Source: an uncultured Paracoccaceae bacterium (GTDB taxonomy: Bacteria; Pseudomonadota; Alphaproteobacteria; Rhodobacterales; Rhodobacteraceae). From it: 64,000 nucleotides of DNA. Positions 45,353 through 54,925 of the stretch are shown here, piece after piece. The DNA is taken from the NCBI GenBank assembly GCA_947489325.1, contig CANLDA010000003.1:1-64000 (forward strand), read 5' to 3'. The position numbers and the translations under genes are program-made. The notes under the pieces are model-generated. The model saw only the letters and a program-made list of their open reading frames with translations, did not search any database and was not told where the DNA came from. The first letter of the stretch is position 1, and every line of letters starts with the position of its first letter.

Positions 45353-46858
45353 ATGACTCGCTCGAAACTCATTCTTGGAACGACTGCACTTGCTTCAATT
45401 TTAACTGCCGGCAGCGCATTTGCTGATATCACCGCGAACGATGTTTGGGGGGATTGGCGCGAATATATGGAAAGTTTTGGCTATGACGTGTCCGCCACTG
45501 AAACGCGTTCAGGGGACACATTGACAGTCGAAGGATTGTCCATGACGATCCCTATTCCTGAAGAAAACAGTGAGCTCTCGGTCACCATGGGTGAACTCAA
45601 CTTTACTGAGGCATCTGATGGCACCGTAAATATCACCTACCCCACTGTTTTGCCATTGAATTTTGTCGGCTCCGAGGGGGGCGCAGAAATGGTCAACGGC
45701 ACGGTGAATATGGGCCATAAGGGCCTTACAGTCGTGGCCTCTGGCGACCCGAGTGACATCAGCTATAATTACAGCGCCAGCGAGATGACCCTGGAACTGG
45801 CCGATTTTAACGTTGAAGGCGAAAAAGTCGACTTTGTGACCTTTTCGGCGACAATGAGCAATATCACAGGCCACGCCGCCACAAAGATGGGCGCCCTTCG
45901 AAGCCTAGAAGAGGCGTTTCATTTTGGCTCACTCAGCTATGACTTCAGTTTCGACGACCCCGAATCTGATGATAATCTGGCCGCGAACGGCACGTACAGT
46001 GATCTTAATATGAAATTAAGTGCCTCTATTCCTGATATCGAAACCGAAGATCCGCTTGAAATGTTCAATGCCGGCCTTGCCTTTAATGGATCGATTTCAT
46101 TTGGTTCATCTCAGGGTAGCATGTCCGGCGTTTCAGAGGGTAGCCCGTTGAATGTTCAATCCAGCTACAGTCAGGGCGGCTTTGATATCTCGATGGATAA
46201 GAACATCTTCAATTTGTCAGGTGGCGGAGAAGATGGCCAAGTGACCATGACGTTGCCCGATCTTCCCTTGCCCATTTCCTATAGCATAGGCAGCGTGGAA
46301 CTCGATTTTCAAATACCTCTGGCCAAATCTGACACGCAACAAGACTTTACCGCACTTGTGCATTTTGGCGATCTGAGTGTTGATGATTTCCTCTGGAACC
46401 TGTTTGATCCCGGTCAAATCCTGCCACGTGATCCGGCGTCTGCCACATTTGATCTGTCTGGCAAACTTCGCCTGCTGACCGATCTGATGGATCCCGCTAT
46501 TCAAGACAGCGACGATTTCCCGGGCGAGTTACATGCCATGTCGCTGAACAGCATCCTTTTGCAGTTCGCAGGGGCCAAGCTGACAGGGACTGGTGATTTC
46601 ACCTTTGATAACTCTGATCTCACCAGCTTTGACGGCATGCCCAAACCAACGGGCGCAATTGATCTGAACCTAAAAGGCGGTAATGGTCTTTTGGATAAAT
46701 TGGTTCAAATGGGCCTGATTCCAGAGGATCAAGCCATGGGTGCAAGGATGATGATGGGGCTGTTTGCGGTTCCCGGCGCAGGCGAAGACGAGCTGAATTC
46801 CAAGATCGAAGTCAACGATCAGGGGCACGTTCTGGCCAATGGGCAGCGTATCCAATAA
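45353..46858 (+). CDS. Secreted or periplasmic DUF2125-like protein
   Basis: The 501-aa protein starts with a signal peptide (MTRSKLILGTTALASILTAG, cut after SAFA). What follows is a long beta-rich series, with repeated patterns such as NGTVNMGHKGLTVVASGD and LELADFNVEGEKVDF, that resembles the DUF2125 proteins of Rhodobacterales. Its role is not known; AsmA/YdgA-like outer-membrane or lipid-transport relatives are a guess. GAAAGG lies before the ATG at 45353; an in-frame ATG at 45293 would hide the signal peptide. A strong terminator follows. Confidence 0.75.
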   Translation: MTRSKLILGTTALASILTAGSAFADITANDVWGDWREYMESFGYDVSATETRSGDTLTVEGLSMTIPIPEENSELSVTMGELNFTEASDGTVNITYPTVLPLNFVGSEGGAEMVNGTVNMGHKGLTVVASGDPSDISYNYSASEMTLELADFNVEGEKVDFVTFSATMSNITGHAATKMGALRSLEEAFHFGSLSYDFSFDDPESDDNLAANGTYSDLNMKLSASIPDIETEDPLEMFNAGLAFNGSISFGSSQGSMSGVSEGSPLNVQSSYSQGGFDISMDKNIFNLSGGGEDGQVTMTLPDLPLPISYSIGSVELDFQIPLAKSDTQQDFTALVHFGDLSVDDFLWNLFDPGQILPRDPASATFDLSGKLRLLTDLMDPAIQDSDDFPGELHAMSLNSILLQFAGAKLTGTGDFTFDNSDLTSFDGMPKPTGAIDLNLKGGNGLLDKLVQMGLIPEDQAMGARMMMGLFAVPGAGEDELNSKIEVNDQGHVLANGQRIQ

Positions 46859-46878
46859 TCTACTCCCAATGCATTTTT

Positions 46879-46906
46879 ACGGCCGTCCATTGGGCGGCCG
46901 TTTTTC
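46879..46906 (+). terminator. Rho-independent terminator after the DUF2125-like gene
   Basis: ACGGCCG (46879-46885), a 9-base loop and CGGCCGT (46895-46901) form a perfect 7-base-pair GC stem followed by TTTTTC. It lies 20 bases after the stop codon. Confidence 0.92.
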
Positions 46907-46965
46907 TTGCCACTTGAACACTGCTCTTGTGCGGTCTACCTCATGAGAAACGATATGAGGATCGC

Positions 46966-48312
46966 ATGAGCCAATCTCTAGACAGTTTGACACAAGCTCT
47001 TTTGGATGCCGCCCGACGCGCAGGTGCGGATGGGGCTGATGCCATCGCCTTGCAGGGCACATCGGTTTCCGTCGACGTTCGCGCAGGTGCGTTGGAACAC
47101 GCAGAACGATCCGAGGGGCTCGACCTTGGCTTGCGTGTGTTTTTGGGGCAGCGTCAGGCCAATGTATCGTCCTCAGATGCGCGTGCTGAGACCATTGAAA
47201 CCATGGCGGAACGCGCTGTCGCCATGGCACGCGAAGCCCCCGAAGACCCGATGATTGGCCTTGCCTCTCCGGATCAGCTTGCACAACACTGGGATATTGC
47301 GGCGCTGGAATTGGCCGACCCCGCCGATGAACCAGCCCCGGCCAACCTACAAGAAGACGCTGCGCGCGCCGAAGCGGCAGCATTGGCACATGACGGAATT
47401 TCACAGGTTCAGGCAGCGTCTGCCGGATATGGGGAAACATCGGTTCATCTGGCGGCCAGCAACGGGTTTTCCGGCGGATATCGTCGCACAAGCCGGTCTG
47501 TGTCCTGTGTCGCAATTGCAGGCACGGGCGCTGAAATGGAACGCGACTATGACGGGGATTCCCGGATTTTTCAGGCCGACCTGCGATCCTCGGGCGAAAT
47601 TGGCGACACCGCCGCCCGCCGCGCCCTTGCCCGGCTGAACGCCAAACAACCGCCAACCGGCACCTTTCCGGTGCTGTTTGATGAGCGCATTTCTTCCTCT
47701 TTGATCGGACATCTATTGGGGGCAGCCAACGGCGCTGCAGTTGCGCGCGGCTCTTCTTGGCTATTGGATAAACTTGGGCAGCAAGTTTTGCCTGACACCC
47801 TGTCCATAATCGAAGACCCCCACCGCCCACGGGTGATGGGGTCTCGTCCTTTTGACGCAGAAGGTCTGCCCACTCAACGTCGCGCGATTGTTGAAAATGG
47901 TACTCTGACGGGATGGACCCTTGATCTGGCCAATGCGCGCAAGCTGGGCATGGCATCGACAGGCAATGCCGCCAAAGGCACGAGCGCTCCGCCCTCTCCC
48001 AGCACTTGGAACATTGCACTCACCCAGGGCACATCTTCACGCTCTGACCTGATACGCGATATGGGCACCGGGCTAGTTGTGACATCCCTGATAGGGTCAA
48101 CCATCAACCCAAACACCGGTGATTATTCCCGAGGTGCGGCTGGATTTTGGGTGGAAGACGGCGAAATCACTCATGCCATCAATGAATGCACCATAGCAGG
48201 AAATCTGAACGACATGCTGCGCCGAATAATTCCCGCGAATGATGCTCGGACACATCTTTCCAATGTAGTGCCTTCCTTGTTGATCGAAGGATTGACCCTT
48301 GCAGGATCATGA
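46966..48312 (+). CDS. pmbA: TldD/PmbA-family metalloprotease
   Basis: The 448-aa protein has the TldD/PmbA layout: an N-terminal domain with ADAIALQGTSVSVDVRAG, a middle with FPVLFDERISSSLIGHLLGA and ANGAAVARGSSWLLD, and a C-terminal GTGLVVTSLIGSTINPNTGDYSRGAAGFWVEDG, which is the strongest signature. PmbA with TldD processes peptides such as microcin B17 and degrades CcdA in E. coli. PmbA lacks the zinc motif of TldD, and HExxxH is indeed not seen. The ATG at 46966 has GAGG at six bases. It overlaps the next gene by 14 bases. Confidence 0.9.
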   Translation: MSQSLDSLTQALLDAARRAGADGADAIALQGTSVSVDVRAGALEHAERSEGLDLGLRVFLGQRQANVSSSDARAETIETMAERAVAMAREAPEDPMIGLASPDQLAQHWDIAALELADPADEPAPANLQEDAARAEAAALAHDGISQVQAASAGYGETSVHLAASNGFSGGYRRTSRSVSCVAIAGTGAEMERDYDGDSRIFQADLRSSGEIGDTAARRALARLNAKQPPTGTFPVLFDERISSSLIGHLLGAANGAAVARGSSWLLDKLGQQVLPDTLSIIEDPHRPRVMGSRPFDAEGLPTQRRAIVENGTLTGWTLDLANARKLGMASTGNAAKGTSAPPSPSTWNIALTQGTSSRSDLIRDMGTGLVVTSLIGSTINPNTGDYSRGAAGFWVEDGEITHAINECTIAGNLNDMLRRIIPANDARTHLSNVVPSLLIEGLTLAGS

Positions 48313-49078
48313 CCTTCAGCTTTTGATCGATGCGGCCCTTGAAGCAGGCAAGGTCGCCACACGATTCAGCGGACCGACGGCACAGGTTTGGAACAAACCA
48401 GATGGCGCGGGCCCTGTGACCGAGGCCGATCTTGCCGTCAATCAGATGTTAGAGGCTGAACTGCGTGCTGCGCGGCCTGATTTTGGCTGGTTGTCCGAGG
48501 AATCCGCGGACGACCCTGACCGCTTGAACACGGAACACTGCTTCATTGTTGACCCGATTGACGGGACACGTAGCTTTATCGAGGGCTCAAGCACATGGGC
48601 CCACGCGTTGGCGATTGCAAAAGAAGGCGTTGTTACGGCGGCAGTTGTCTACCTGCCACAACGTGACAAACTCTATGCTGCCAGCCTTGGACAAGGGGCC
48701 ACGTTGAATGGTGATCCTCTTCAGGTATCGGACCGCGCCGACCTAACTGACGCCCACATCCTTGCCGCGCGCCCTGTGATGGATGCCGCAAATTGGCCCC
48801 GTGGCGTACCGCCAGTCCAGCGCAGCCACAGACCATCGCTGGCCTATCGCCTGTCTTTGATTGCCCAAGGGCGGTATGACGCGATGGTCACCCTGCGCCC
48901 TACATGGGAATGGGATATTGCATCCGGTGACTTGCTTATCAAAGAGGCAGGGGGCGTTACGTCAGATAGATACGGCGCACCCTTGGTGTTTAACAACGCA
49001 GATCCGCGGCTGCCCGGAATGATTGGCGCCGCGTCCCCTGTTCATGCCGCATTGACGGCGGCATTAGGGAACGAATGA
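48299..49078 (+). CDS. Inositol monophosphatase-family phosphatase (CysQ/HisN-like)
   Basis: The 259-aa protein has the metal-binding motifs GPVTEADLAVN, WLSEES and IVDPIDGTRSFIEG and the C-terminal WEWDIASGDLLIKEAGG. These define the lithium-sensitive phosphatase family. The substrate could be 3'-phosphoadenosine 5'-phosphate (CysQ), histidinol phosphate or inositol phosphate. A PAPS-using sulfotransferase elsewhere in the window makes CysQ-type activity useful, but no direct link is shown. It starts with TTG at 48299 inside pmbA; the frame has no better start nearby. Confidence 0.85.
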   Translation: MQDHDLQLLIDAALEAGKVATRFSGPTAQVWNKPDGAGPVTEADLAVNQMLEAELRAARPDFGWLSEESADDPDRLNTEHCFIVDPIDGTRSFIEGSSTWAHALAIAKEGVVTAAVVYLPQRDKLYAASLGQGATLNGDPLQVSDRADLTDAHILAARPVMDAANWPRGVPPVQRSHRPSLAYRLSLIAQGRYDAMVTLRPTWEWDIASGDLLIKEAGGVTSDRYGAPLVFNNADPRLPGMIGAASPVHAALTAALGNE

Positions 49079-49085
49079 ACCGCCC

Positions 49086-49925
49086 CTAAATCACCAAATC
49101 AAGCGGCAGGTCGGCAATGTCACGCAGGCGTTGACCTTCGATCATTGTCTCTACAAGCTCTAGTGTTTCAGGTTTTTGATTTTTCAAAACCTCCACCAGT
49201 TCGGGCAAGGCGAAATGGTAAACACAATCTATATCCCCGGTGCCCAGCGCAATCGCGGCAATTCGCGATGGCAAAGGTTCGGCCGTAACCGCCGCAATAT
49301 GGGGCAGACGCCCCTTGCGATTTCGGATCAGGTTAAGCGCCTCTGAACGGGTGTTTTGTACGCGATCAGATCGGATTGTCAGCTTACAACTGACCGAAGC
49401 ATGCAGCGTCGCAAGCCCACCATTCGCGGTACGCAAAGGTGTATGTTGAGCGACCGTGTCATCCACCAACACTCCCATCTCATTCAACACCCTGTCAGAA
49501 ATGGGTTCACGGATCACCACGACATCGGGTTTGATCAGGTAATCAGACCCCAAATGCGTTTTCAGTTCGCGGCTGGCATTGGCCAATTGGCGCAAATCAT
49601 CCAGAAAAGAATATTGATCAAACTGCGAAATAGCGCGCCCCTTCTCCACAGAAAAGGTACCGGGGCGCAGATGGGACAATTTGGCAAAACAGTCGGACAA
49701 AAACGTCTGGCAAGCGCTTTCGAACATGGCACCTGCGGTTTGGCCTGCGGGTTTCTCCGCAGTGGTTTGGGTGGTGCCAATTCGCGCAACAAGGGCAGTT
49801 GCGATCTCTCGGCTGATCTTGCTTGATACATCCGCGATGCTGGGCACGCCGCGGGTTTGCGTGATCGGGCCTGCCAGACACTCATCATGAAATCGTCTGC
49901 GTGCTTGAGACAGCCAAGACATCAT
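49086..49925 (-). CDS. NgoMIV-family type II restriction endonuclease
   Basis: The 279-aa protein matches the NgoMIV/Cfr10I group. KPD gives Asp134, SCK gives Lys181 and RSE gives Glu195, so the spacing is PD-x46-K-x13-E, exactly that of NgoMIV (Asp140, Lys187, Glu201; offset by six throughout). The length also fits (NgoMIV 286 aa). NgoMIV cuts G^CCGGC. The frame extends upstream to 50087, but that part overlaps the methyltransferase gene; ATG at 49925, one base after the methyltransferase stop, is chosen, and 49922 is also possible. No control protein or Vsr gene is present. Recognition of GCCGGC is by family inference. Confidence 0.9.
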   Translation of the reverse strand: MMSWLSQARRRFHDECLAGPITQTRGVPSIADVSSKISREIATALVARIGTTQTTAEKPAGQTAGAMFESACQTFLSDCFAKLSHLRPGTFSVEKGRAISQFDQYSFLDDLRQLANASRELKTHLGSDYLIKPDVVVIREPISDRVLNEMGVLVDDTVAQHTPLRTANGGLATLHASVSCKLTIRSDRVQNTRSEALNLIRNRKGRLPHIAAVTAEPLPSRIAAIALGTGDIDCVYHFALPELVEVLKNQKPETLELVETMIEGQRLRDIADLPLDLVI

Positions 49926-49926
49926 T

Positions 49927-50898
49927 TTACGCAACCGCATAAAGGCGGCGCGATGTGATCGCCTTGTGCAGATTGGTTGCCACAGCCTCGGCCACGGGTG
50001 GGGGGAAGGCATTTCCAACCTGGCGATAAGCATTGGTTTTACGCCCCGCAAAAGCCCAGTCATTCGGAAAGCCCTGCAACCGCGCAACCATAGGCACGGT
50101 CAGACGCGGCATGCCTTCGAAATCCGGTTCAGGTGGCGCATCTGCAAGGGATTTGCCATTCACGCCCAATGTTTCCCACGCACGCCTCGCACGGGTTGGC
50201 CCCAAATCAGGACCACCATGTTTCTTGGAGCCACCCACAATGGTTGGCGCAATTTCATCGGCTTGGGCACGCCATGCATCCGCACCTTTCCAGCCGCACG
50301 AAGCCATCTGATCATGCAACAATTCACCCACCGTCAGCGGGGCAATATTTGATCCCTGCGGCCATTCAAAATCTTCGGCATAATTTTCATGAACGGCAAC
50401 AATCACAACCCGCGGGCGCAACTGAGACACGCCAAAGTCACTGGCATTGTACAAATGCCAATCCGCAAAGGTGTAGCCCATTTTCTTAAGCTGTTTCTTG
50501 AGGCTCAGGCGATAATCAGCAAACACTGCATCCAGAAACCCACGTACATTTTCCAGCATAACGGCCTTGGGGCGAATTTCATCAATCACCCGCAAAGCAT
50601 CCGGAAAAAGATCACGCTCATCCGCCGCACCAAGCTGTTTTCCGGCCTTGGAAAAAGGAGGGCACGGAACACCACCTGCCACCAAATCAACCCCGGCAAA
50701 AGGGGTGCCGTCAAATTTTGTCAAATCAGCCTGATCGCCTTCAATCACGTTCCACGCAGGTCGGTTAAGACGCAGCGTATCCCGGCACCATTTGTCAATT
50801 TCCACCAGCGCCGTATGGCCAAACCCAGCCCGCTCTACGCCAAGAGCTTGCCCCCCTGCGCCTGCGCAAAGCTCCACTGATGTCAGAGTTTTTGACAT
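49927..50898 (-). CDS. DNA (cytosine-5) methyltransferase of the restriction-modification pair
   Basis: The 323-aa protein has the C5-methyltransferase motifs in order: SVELCAGAGGQALG (I), GGVPCPPFS with the catalytic Cys79 (IV), MLENVRGF (VI), QLRPRVVIV (VIII), a variable target region, and RQVGNAFPPPVAEAVA (X). It should methylate a cytosine in the site cut by the neighbouring nuclease. The ATG at 50898 has GGAG eight bases upstream; the frame opens earlier. The nuclease gene follows after one base, so the methyltransferase is made first, as is usual for protecting the host. Confidence 0.95.
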   Translation of the reverse strand: MSKTLTSVELCAGAGGQALGVERAGFGHTALVEIDKWCRDTLRLNRPAWNVIEGDQADLTKFDGTPFAGVDLVAGGVPCPPFSKAGKQLGAADERDLFPDALRVIDEIRPKAVMLENVRGFLDAVFADYRLSLKKQLKKMGYTFADWHLYNASDFGVSQLRPRVVIVAVHENYAEDFEWPQGSNIAPLTVGELLHDQMASCGWKGADAWRAQADEIAPTIVGGSKKHGGPDLGPTRARRAWETLGVNGKSLADAPPEPDFEGMPRLTVPMVARLQGFPNDWAFAGRKTNAYRQVGNAFPPPVAEAVATNLHKAITSRRLYAVA

Positions 50899-51030
50899 GA
50901 AATGCTCCGGTTTCCTGTTATCAGCATAAGGCGTGTTGAGCGTGAAAATGTCAACGCGTGGCCGCAAGATAAGCGGAAAATGTTTCCGTAATGTTCTGCC
51001 AGTTCAAAAAAACCAAACAGGCTCACCGCC

Positions 51031-51768
51031 CTATTTCTGATAGTGCGTCACAAAATTGCGCAGAATTTTTTCCGGAGCATGCACATCCGCTGCGCGACAC
51101 ATATCAATCAGTCGTTGCGCATCTTCTGGCGGGAAGTACCCCCGATGTTTGTAGATATTGATACGGGTTTCAAACCCATCGGCATCTGCCTCGGGGTGGA
51201 ATTGTGTGGCATAGACGTTTTGGCCAAAGCGGATCATCTGATAAGGACAAGTGGGCGAACGCACTAAATGCGTACAGCCCTCTGGCAGATACTGAACGGC
51301 CTCTTTGTGACCTACAAAAGCATTAAACCGTTCTGGCAGCCCTTCTAGTATGGGGTCGCGTCGCCCTTCCTCTGTCAGATGACAATCAGATGCGCCGACA
51401 TCTTCGCCATATTGTTCCTTGCTGACACATTGCGCCAGATGGTGACCCAGAATACCAATGCCATAACAGCAGCCCATGAAAGGCAAATCCTTTTGGGTGA
51501 TCTCTGGCATCAGGCGCAAAATTTCATGTTCGATCTGGGTCTCGATCGCTGATTTCTGGTCCATCGGGTCGCTCACGCATCCCGGGCCGCCTCCAACGAT
51601 TATGCCGGCATAATCCTCAAGATTCAGATCATCAGGCAAGGTTTTCTGATCCAGTCGAATACGGTGCACATCTGCTTCGCTCAGACCAGATTTGTTCAAA
51701 ATGGCGGCGAACTCGTCGTCAGAAGCTTCGGTCTCGGGGCGCAGTTGCAGGATCAGAAAAGGTTTCAT
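51031..51768 (-). CDS. Class I glutamine amidotransferase-like protein
   Basis: This 245-aa protein has the nucleophile elbow GCCYGIG near 103 and the catalytic FHPE near 183, both in the class I triad arrangement. It resembles the stand-alone GMP-synthase-glutamine-amidotransferase-like domain proteins of bacteria, with no partner synthase nearby. IIVGGGPGCVSDP near 55 is the usual N-terminal feature. The ATG at 51768 has GAGGAG five bases upstream and the frame opens slightly earlier. The reaction it serves is unknown. Confidence 0.85.
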   Translation of the reverse strand: MKPFLILQLRPETEASDDEFAAILNKSGLSEADVHRIRLDQKTLPDDLNLEDYAGIIVGGGPGCVSDPMDQKSAIETQIEHEILRLMPEITQKDLPFMGCCYGIGILGHHLAQCVSKEQYGEDVGASDCHLTEEGRRDPILEGLPERFNAFVGHKEAVQYLPEGCTHLVRSPTCPYQMIRFGQNVYATQFHPEADADGFETRINIYKHRGYFPPEDAQRLIDMCRAADVHAPEKILRNFVTHYQK

Positions 51769-51942
51769 TTCTCCTCGTTGCCCCAAGCCGCGTGCGGGGT
51801 CAACCATCCATCAACAACTCTTGCCGCCCGCACAGGGACGTCATACTTTGCAACAGAGCAGATAAGGGAGCCAAAATGATCCTGCGCAGGCACAGACATG
51901 CGGCAATAGCCGCCTCCCAACTCCGAAGGTTGGGATAGTCGT

Positions 51943-53163
51943 ATGGTGGCTTCGATCAGCCTTGCGGCCTATCTGGCGTTTGCGCGACGGGCGTCGGCAC
52001 GTGGGATTGATAGATCCGTACCCCGACCTGTCGGTGAATTGGTTTGGATGCATTGCGCCGACCTGTCACGCGCACGCACTTTTGCGCGTCTTGGTCAACG
52101 TCTGATGGCGCAACGCGAGGGCCTCACGGTTCTCTTAACAACATCACGCGCTTCTGGGACGCCACCCGATTTGCCGGATCATATTCTCTGGCAAGAAGCC
52201 CCATCCGAAAGCCCCGACGACATCGAGGCGTTTCTGGAGTTTTGGAAACCTGACGCCTGCCTGTGGCTTGGACCTTGGCTTCGACCATCATTGATCCATG
52301 CGAGCACACGCAAAAACGTGCCTTTGATCCTTGTGGACGCCAGTGATCTGGGGGTAGAGAACAAACGCTGGCGATGGTTGCCCGAACCCATTCGGGGCAC
52401 CCTGCAGCTGTTTTCATATATCTTGGCACACGACACGGCCACTGCAACCCAACTAAAGCGGTTGGCCTTGGAAGACACGCACATTAGCGTCACTGGGCCA
52501 TTGCTGGACGAAGGCACGGCACTTTCTTGCAATGAAACGGATAGAGAAGACCTGACAGCACTTTTGGCGGGGAGACCGACATGGCTGGCAGCGCATGTTC
52601 AACCTGCGGAATTGGCCACCATATTGAAGGCCCAACGCGCAACGCTGCGGATGTCCCACCGGTTGCTGCTGATCCTTTCCGCCGCAAATCCCAAAGACGC
52701 CGATAAAATGCTGGAAATCGTGCGCCAAGAAGGGTGGCGCACTGGCTTTTGGGATGATGGCGACATGCCCAGTGAAGACATTCAGATCTTAATCACGTCA
52801 GATCCACGCGAGCTTGGATTGTGGTATCGCGTGGCCCCTGTGACCCTTATGTGTAGTTCCTTTAAGGGCGGATTTGGCGGGCGTAATCCGCTTGATCCTG
52901 CTGCATTAGGTTCTGCTATTTTGTATGGGCCAGGCATTGGGAACCATCTGGGCACATATTCCCGACTGGCCAAAGCCGGCGCTGCGCGTATTGTGAAGGA
53001 TACTGACAGCCTGTGTGCCGCGCTGACCTTATTGCTCGCCCCTGATCAAGTTGCATCCATGGCACATGCAGGATGGACCGTCATGTCCGAAGGCGCCGAG
53101 GTTTCCAACCGTATCTCAGAACTGGTACACCTTGTTTTAGACAATGAAGAGGCCCACCCATGA
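51943..53163 (+). CDS. waaA: 3-deoxy-D-manno-octulosonic-acid (Kdo) transferase
   Basis: The 406-aa protein is a WaaA/KdtA-type GT-B enzyme that adds Kdo to lipid A precursor at the inner membrane. [20 protein letters not shown] is the N-terminal domain motif, and [20 protein letters not shown] is the diagnostic C-terminal motif. It begins with a hydrophobic segment ([18 protein letters not shown]). It overlaps lpxK in ATGA, the usual waaA-lpxK pair. Ribosome site before the start is weak. Sequence divergence from enteric WaaA is typical for Rhodobacterales. Confidence 0.87.
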   Translation: MVASISLAAYLAFARRASARGIDRSVPRPVGELVWMHCADLSRARTFARLGQRLMAQREGLTVLLTTSRASGTPPDLPDHILWQEAPSESPDDIEAFLEFWKPDACLWLGPWLRPSLIHASTRKNVPLILVDASDLGVENKRWRWLPEPIRGTLQLFSYILAHDTATATQLKRLALEDTHISVTGPLLDEGTALSCNETDREDLTALLAGRPTWLAAHVQPAELATILKAQRATLRMSHRLLLILSAANPKDADKMLEIVRQEGWRTGFWDDGDMPSEDIQILITSDPRELGLWYRVAPVTLMCSSFKGGFGGRNPLDPAALGSAILYGPGIGNHLGTYSRLAKAGAARIVKDTDSLCAALTLLLAPDQVASMAHAGWTVMSEGAEVSNRISELVHLVLDNEEAHP

Positions 53164-54158
53164 AAGCGCCCCTGTTTTGGGATACCTCCCCTGAAAATCC
53201 AAATTGGCGGGCGCGAGTTTTGTCTCCGCTTGGGGCTTTGTACGGGGCTCTTACGGCAAAACGCATAGGTAAACCCGCAGGGTTTCATGCAGATGTTCCG
53301 GTGATTTGCGTGGGCAATTTGAATGCAGGTGGCACAGGTAAAACCCCAACAACCATCGCCCTTGTGCAGCTGCTACAAGCGCGTGGATTCTGCCCCATGG
53401 TCGTGTCGCGTGGCCATGGTGGGGCGCTGGAAGGCCCGATAAAAGTGAATGAACGCCAACATCAGGCCCAAGACGTGGGTGACGAGCCTTTGCTTATGGC
53501 AGCCTTTGTCCCAGTGATTGTCGCCAAAGACCGTGCTGCGGGCGTCAAAGTTGCGCAGGAAGATGGGGCCAATATCATCTTGATGGACGACGGATTTCAG
53601 AACCCATCCGTACACAAGGATATCAGCATTGTTGTGGTGGATGCCCACAAAGGGTTTGGTAATGGGCGGTGCTTACCGGCCGGCCCTTTGCGCGAACCTG
53701 TACACAAAGGGTTGTTGCGCGCCGACATGGTATTAAGTGTCGGTCCCGAGGCGGCACAAGAACAGTTCGCGAAAAACTGGGGGGCAACCCTGATTGTCCC
53801 TCATGTTCAGGCCACATTGGTGCCGCTGGAAACCGGTATGAATTGGCAAGGTGCGCGGTGTCTGGCCTTTGCGGGCATCGGGCATCCGGAAAAGTTCTTT
53901 GCCACATTACGCGCGTTGGGAGCCGATCTATGTGAAACCCATGCGCTTGATGATCACCAACCGCTGACGCGAGCGTTGCTAACACGGCTCAGCCAGAAGG
54001 CCCGCAGCCTTGGTGCGCAACTTGTCACCACCGAAAAGGACGCCGTTCGCCTGCCAACTGACATGCGCTCTCAGGTGTTGGCGCTGCCTGTCAGATTGCA
54101 GTTTCAATCCACTGACGTTTTGGATGGATTGCTGGCCAAACACTTCCCGCCAGCTTGA
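53160..54158 (+). CDS. lpxK: Tetraacyldisaccharide 4'-kinase
   Basis: LpxK phosphorylates the 4' position of the lipid A disaccharide at the inner membrane. The 332-aa protein has the Walker A motif [14 protein letters not shown] at about 52-65, a SRGHGG motif, [11 protein letters not shown] (the Walker B-like DDGFQ) and [11 protein letters not shown] near the C-terminus. These are all hallmarks of LpxK. The length (about 330 aa) is normal. It starts inside the waaA stop (ATGA). Confidence 0.97.
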   Translation: MKAPLFWDTSPENPNWRARVLSPLGALYGALTAKRIGKPAGFHADVPVICVGNLNAGGTGKTPTTIALVQLLQARGFCPMVVSRGHGGALEGPIKVNERQHQAQDVGDEPLLMAAFVPVIVAKDRAAGVKVAQEDGANIILMDDGFQNPSVHKDISIVVVDAHKGFGNGRCLPAGPLREPVHKGLLRADMVLSVGPEAAQEQFAKNWGATLIVPHVQATLVPLETGMNWQGARCLAFAGIGHPEKFFATLRALGADLCETHALDDHQPLTRALLTRLSQKARSLGAQLVTTEKDAVRLPTDMRSQVLALPVRLQFQSTDVLDGLLAKHFPPA

Positions 54159-54176
54159 TATTACATTCAATCTCGA

Positions 54177-54202
54177 AAAAAGACGGACCAAATGGCCCGC
54201 CT
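54177..54202. terminator. Probable bidirectional hairpin between lpxK and the DsbA-like gene
   Basis: AAAGACGGACC and GGCCCGCCTTT form an 11-position stem with two mismatches, flanked by A-rich sequence on the left and TTTG on the right. It lies between convergent genes and so may stop both transcripts. Confidence 0.5.
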
Positions 54203-54226
54203 TTGAAATGATCTGATCGGGTTGCC

Positions 54227-54913
54227 TTACAGCAAGCCGTCCAACACCTCTTTCATGTCTGCATAGCTCATGTTGGAATGTTTCTTGCCGTTGATCACAA
54301 AAGAGGGGGTACCTTCGACGTTGTCACGTTCGGCGTTTTCCTGATACCAGTTGATCAGTTTTTGCGCCTCATCCTTGTCTTGCATGCAGGCCTCCAATTG
54401 CTCTTCGCCAAGCCCAGCCAAACGACCAACTTTGCGAATGGCATCTGCGATGGCCAAAGGCTCACCCGCGCGCGCCCAATCGCTTTGCCCCTTGAAGAAC
54501 AGGTCGGTCATGCCAAAGAAACGGCTTTCGCCACCACATCGCGCAACCATTGATGCCCACAGGCCAAAACGGTCGAAATATACTTCGCGGAACACGAATT
54601 TGACCTTGCCAGTGTCGATATAATCAGCCTTCAGTTGCTTGAAGACGTTGTTGTGAAAGCTTGCGCAATGGGGGCAGGTGAAGGAAGCATATTCCACCAA
54701 GGTAATTGGTGCATTAGGGTCGCCCAACACCATGTCCACCACCTCTGATGACGAAGCGGCAACCTCGACCACCGCCCCTTCAGAAATGTCGCTGTCATCA
54801 GCAATGATTGTCGTCTGAGCCTCGGCGGCACGATCGTTCCCTTGAACGATCCAATACCCACCACCGGCGATGGCGATCACTGCAATGATAATGATTGGAA
54901 GAATACGGTTCAT
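54227..54913 (-). CDS. DsbA-family thiol:disulfide oxidoreductase, membrane-anchored or secreted
   Basis: The 228-aa protein has a hydrophobic N-terminus (ILPIIIIAVIAIAGGGYWIV), an Ala/Val linker, and a thioredoxin-like domain with the active site FTCPHCASF (Cys80, Cys83). The cis-Pro loop GTPSFVING lies near 205. The helical insert fits the DsbA/DsbG-like group of alphaproteobacteria, sometimes called ScsC-like. It makes or shuffles disulfides in the periplasm. GAGGTC precedes the ATG. Confidence 0.92.
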   Translation of the reverse strand: MNRILPIIIIAVIAIAGGGYWIVQGNDRAAEAQTTIIADDSDISEGAVVEVAASSSEVVDMVLGDPNAPITLVEYASFTCPHCASFHNNVFKQLKADYIDTGKVKFVFREVYFDRFGLWASMVARCGGESRFFGMTDLFFKGQSDWARAGEPLAIADAIRKVGRLAGLGEEQLEACMQDKDEAQKLINWYQENAERDNVEGTPSFVINGKKHSNMSYADMKEVLDGLL

Positions 54914-54925
54914 ATTTGACCTCGT

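Noticed and set aside
46877-48019. 380-codon minus-strand open frame
   Set aside because: It lies opposite pmbA, whose protein has clear family signatures; the antisense frame has low-complexity Arg/Pro/His-rich content and no motif.
49926-50087. Longer nuclease start at 50087
   Set aside because: The extra 54 residues are encoded within the methyltransferase gene, have no NgoMIV counterpart and lack a ribosome site.
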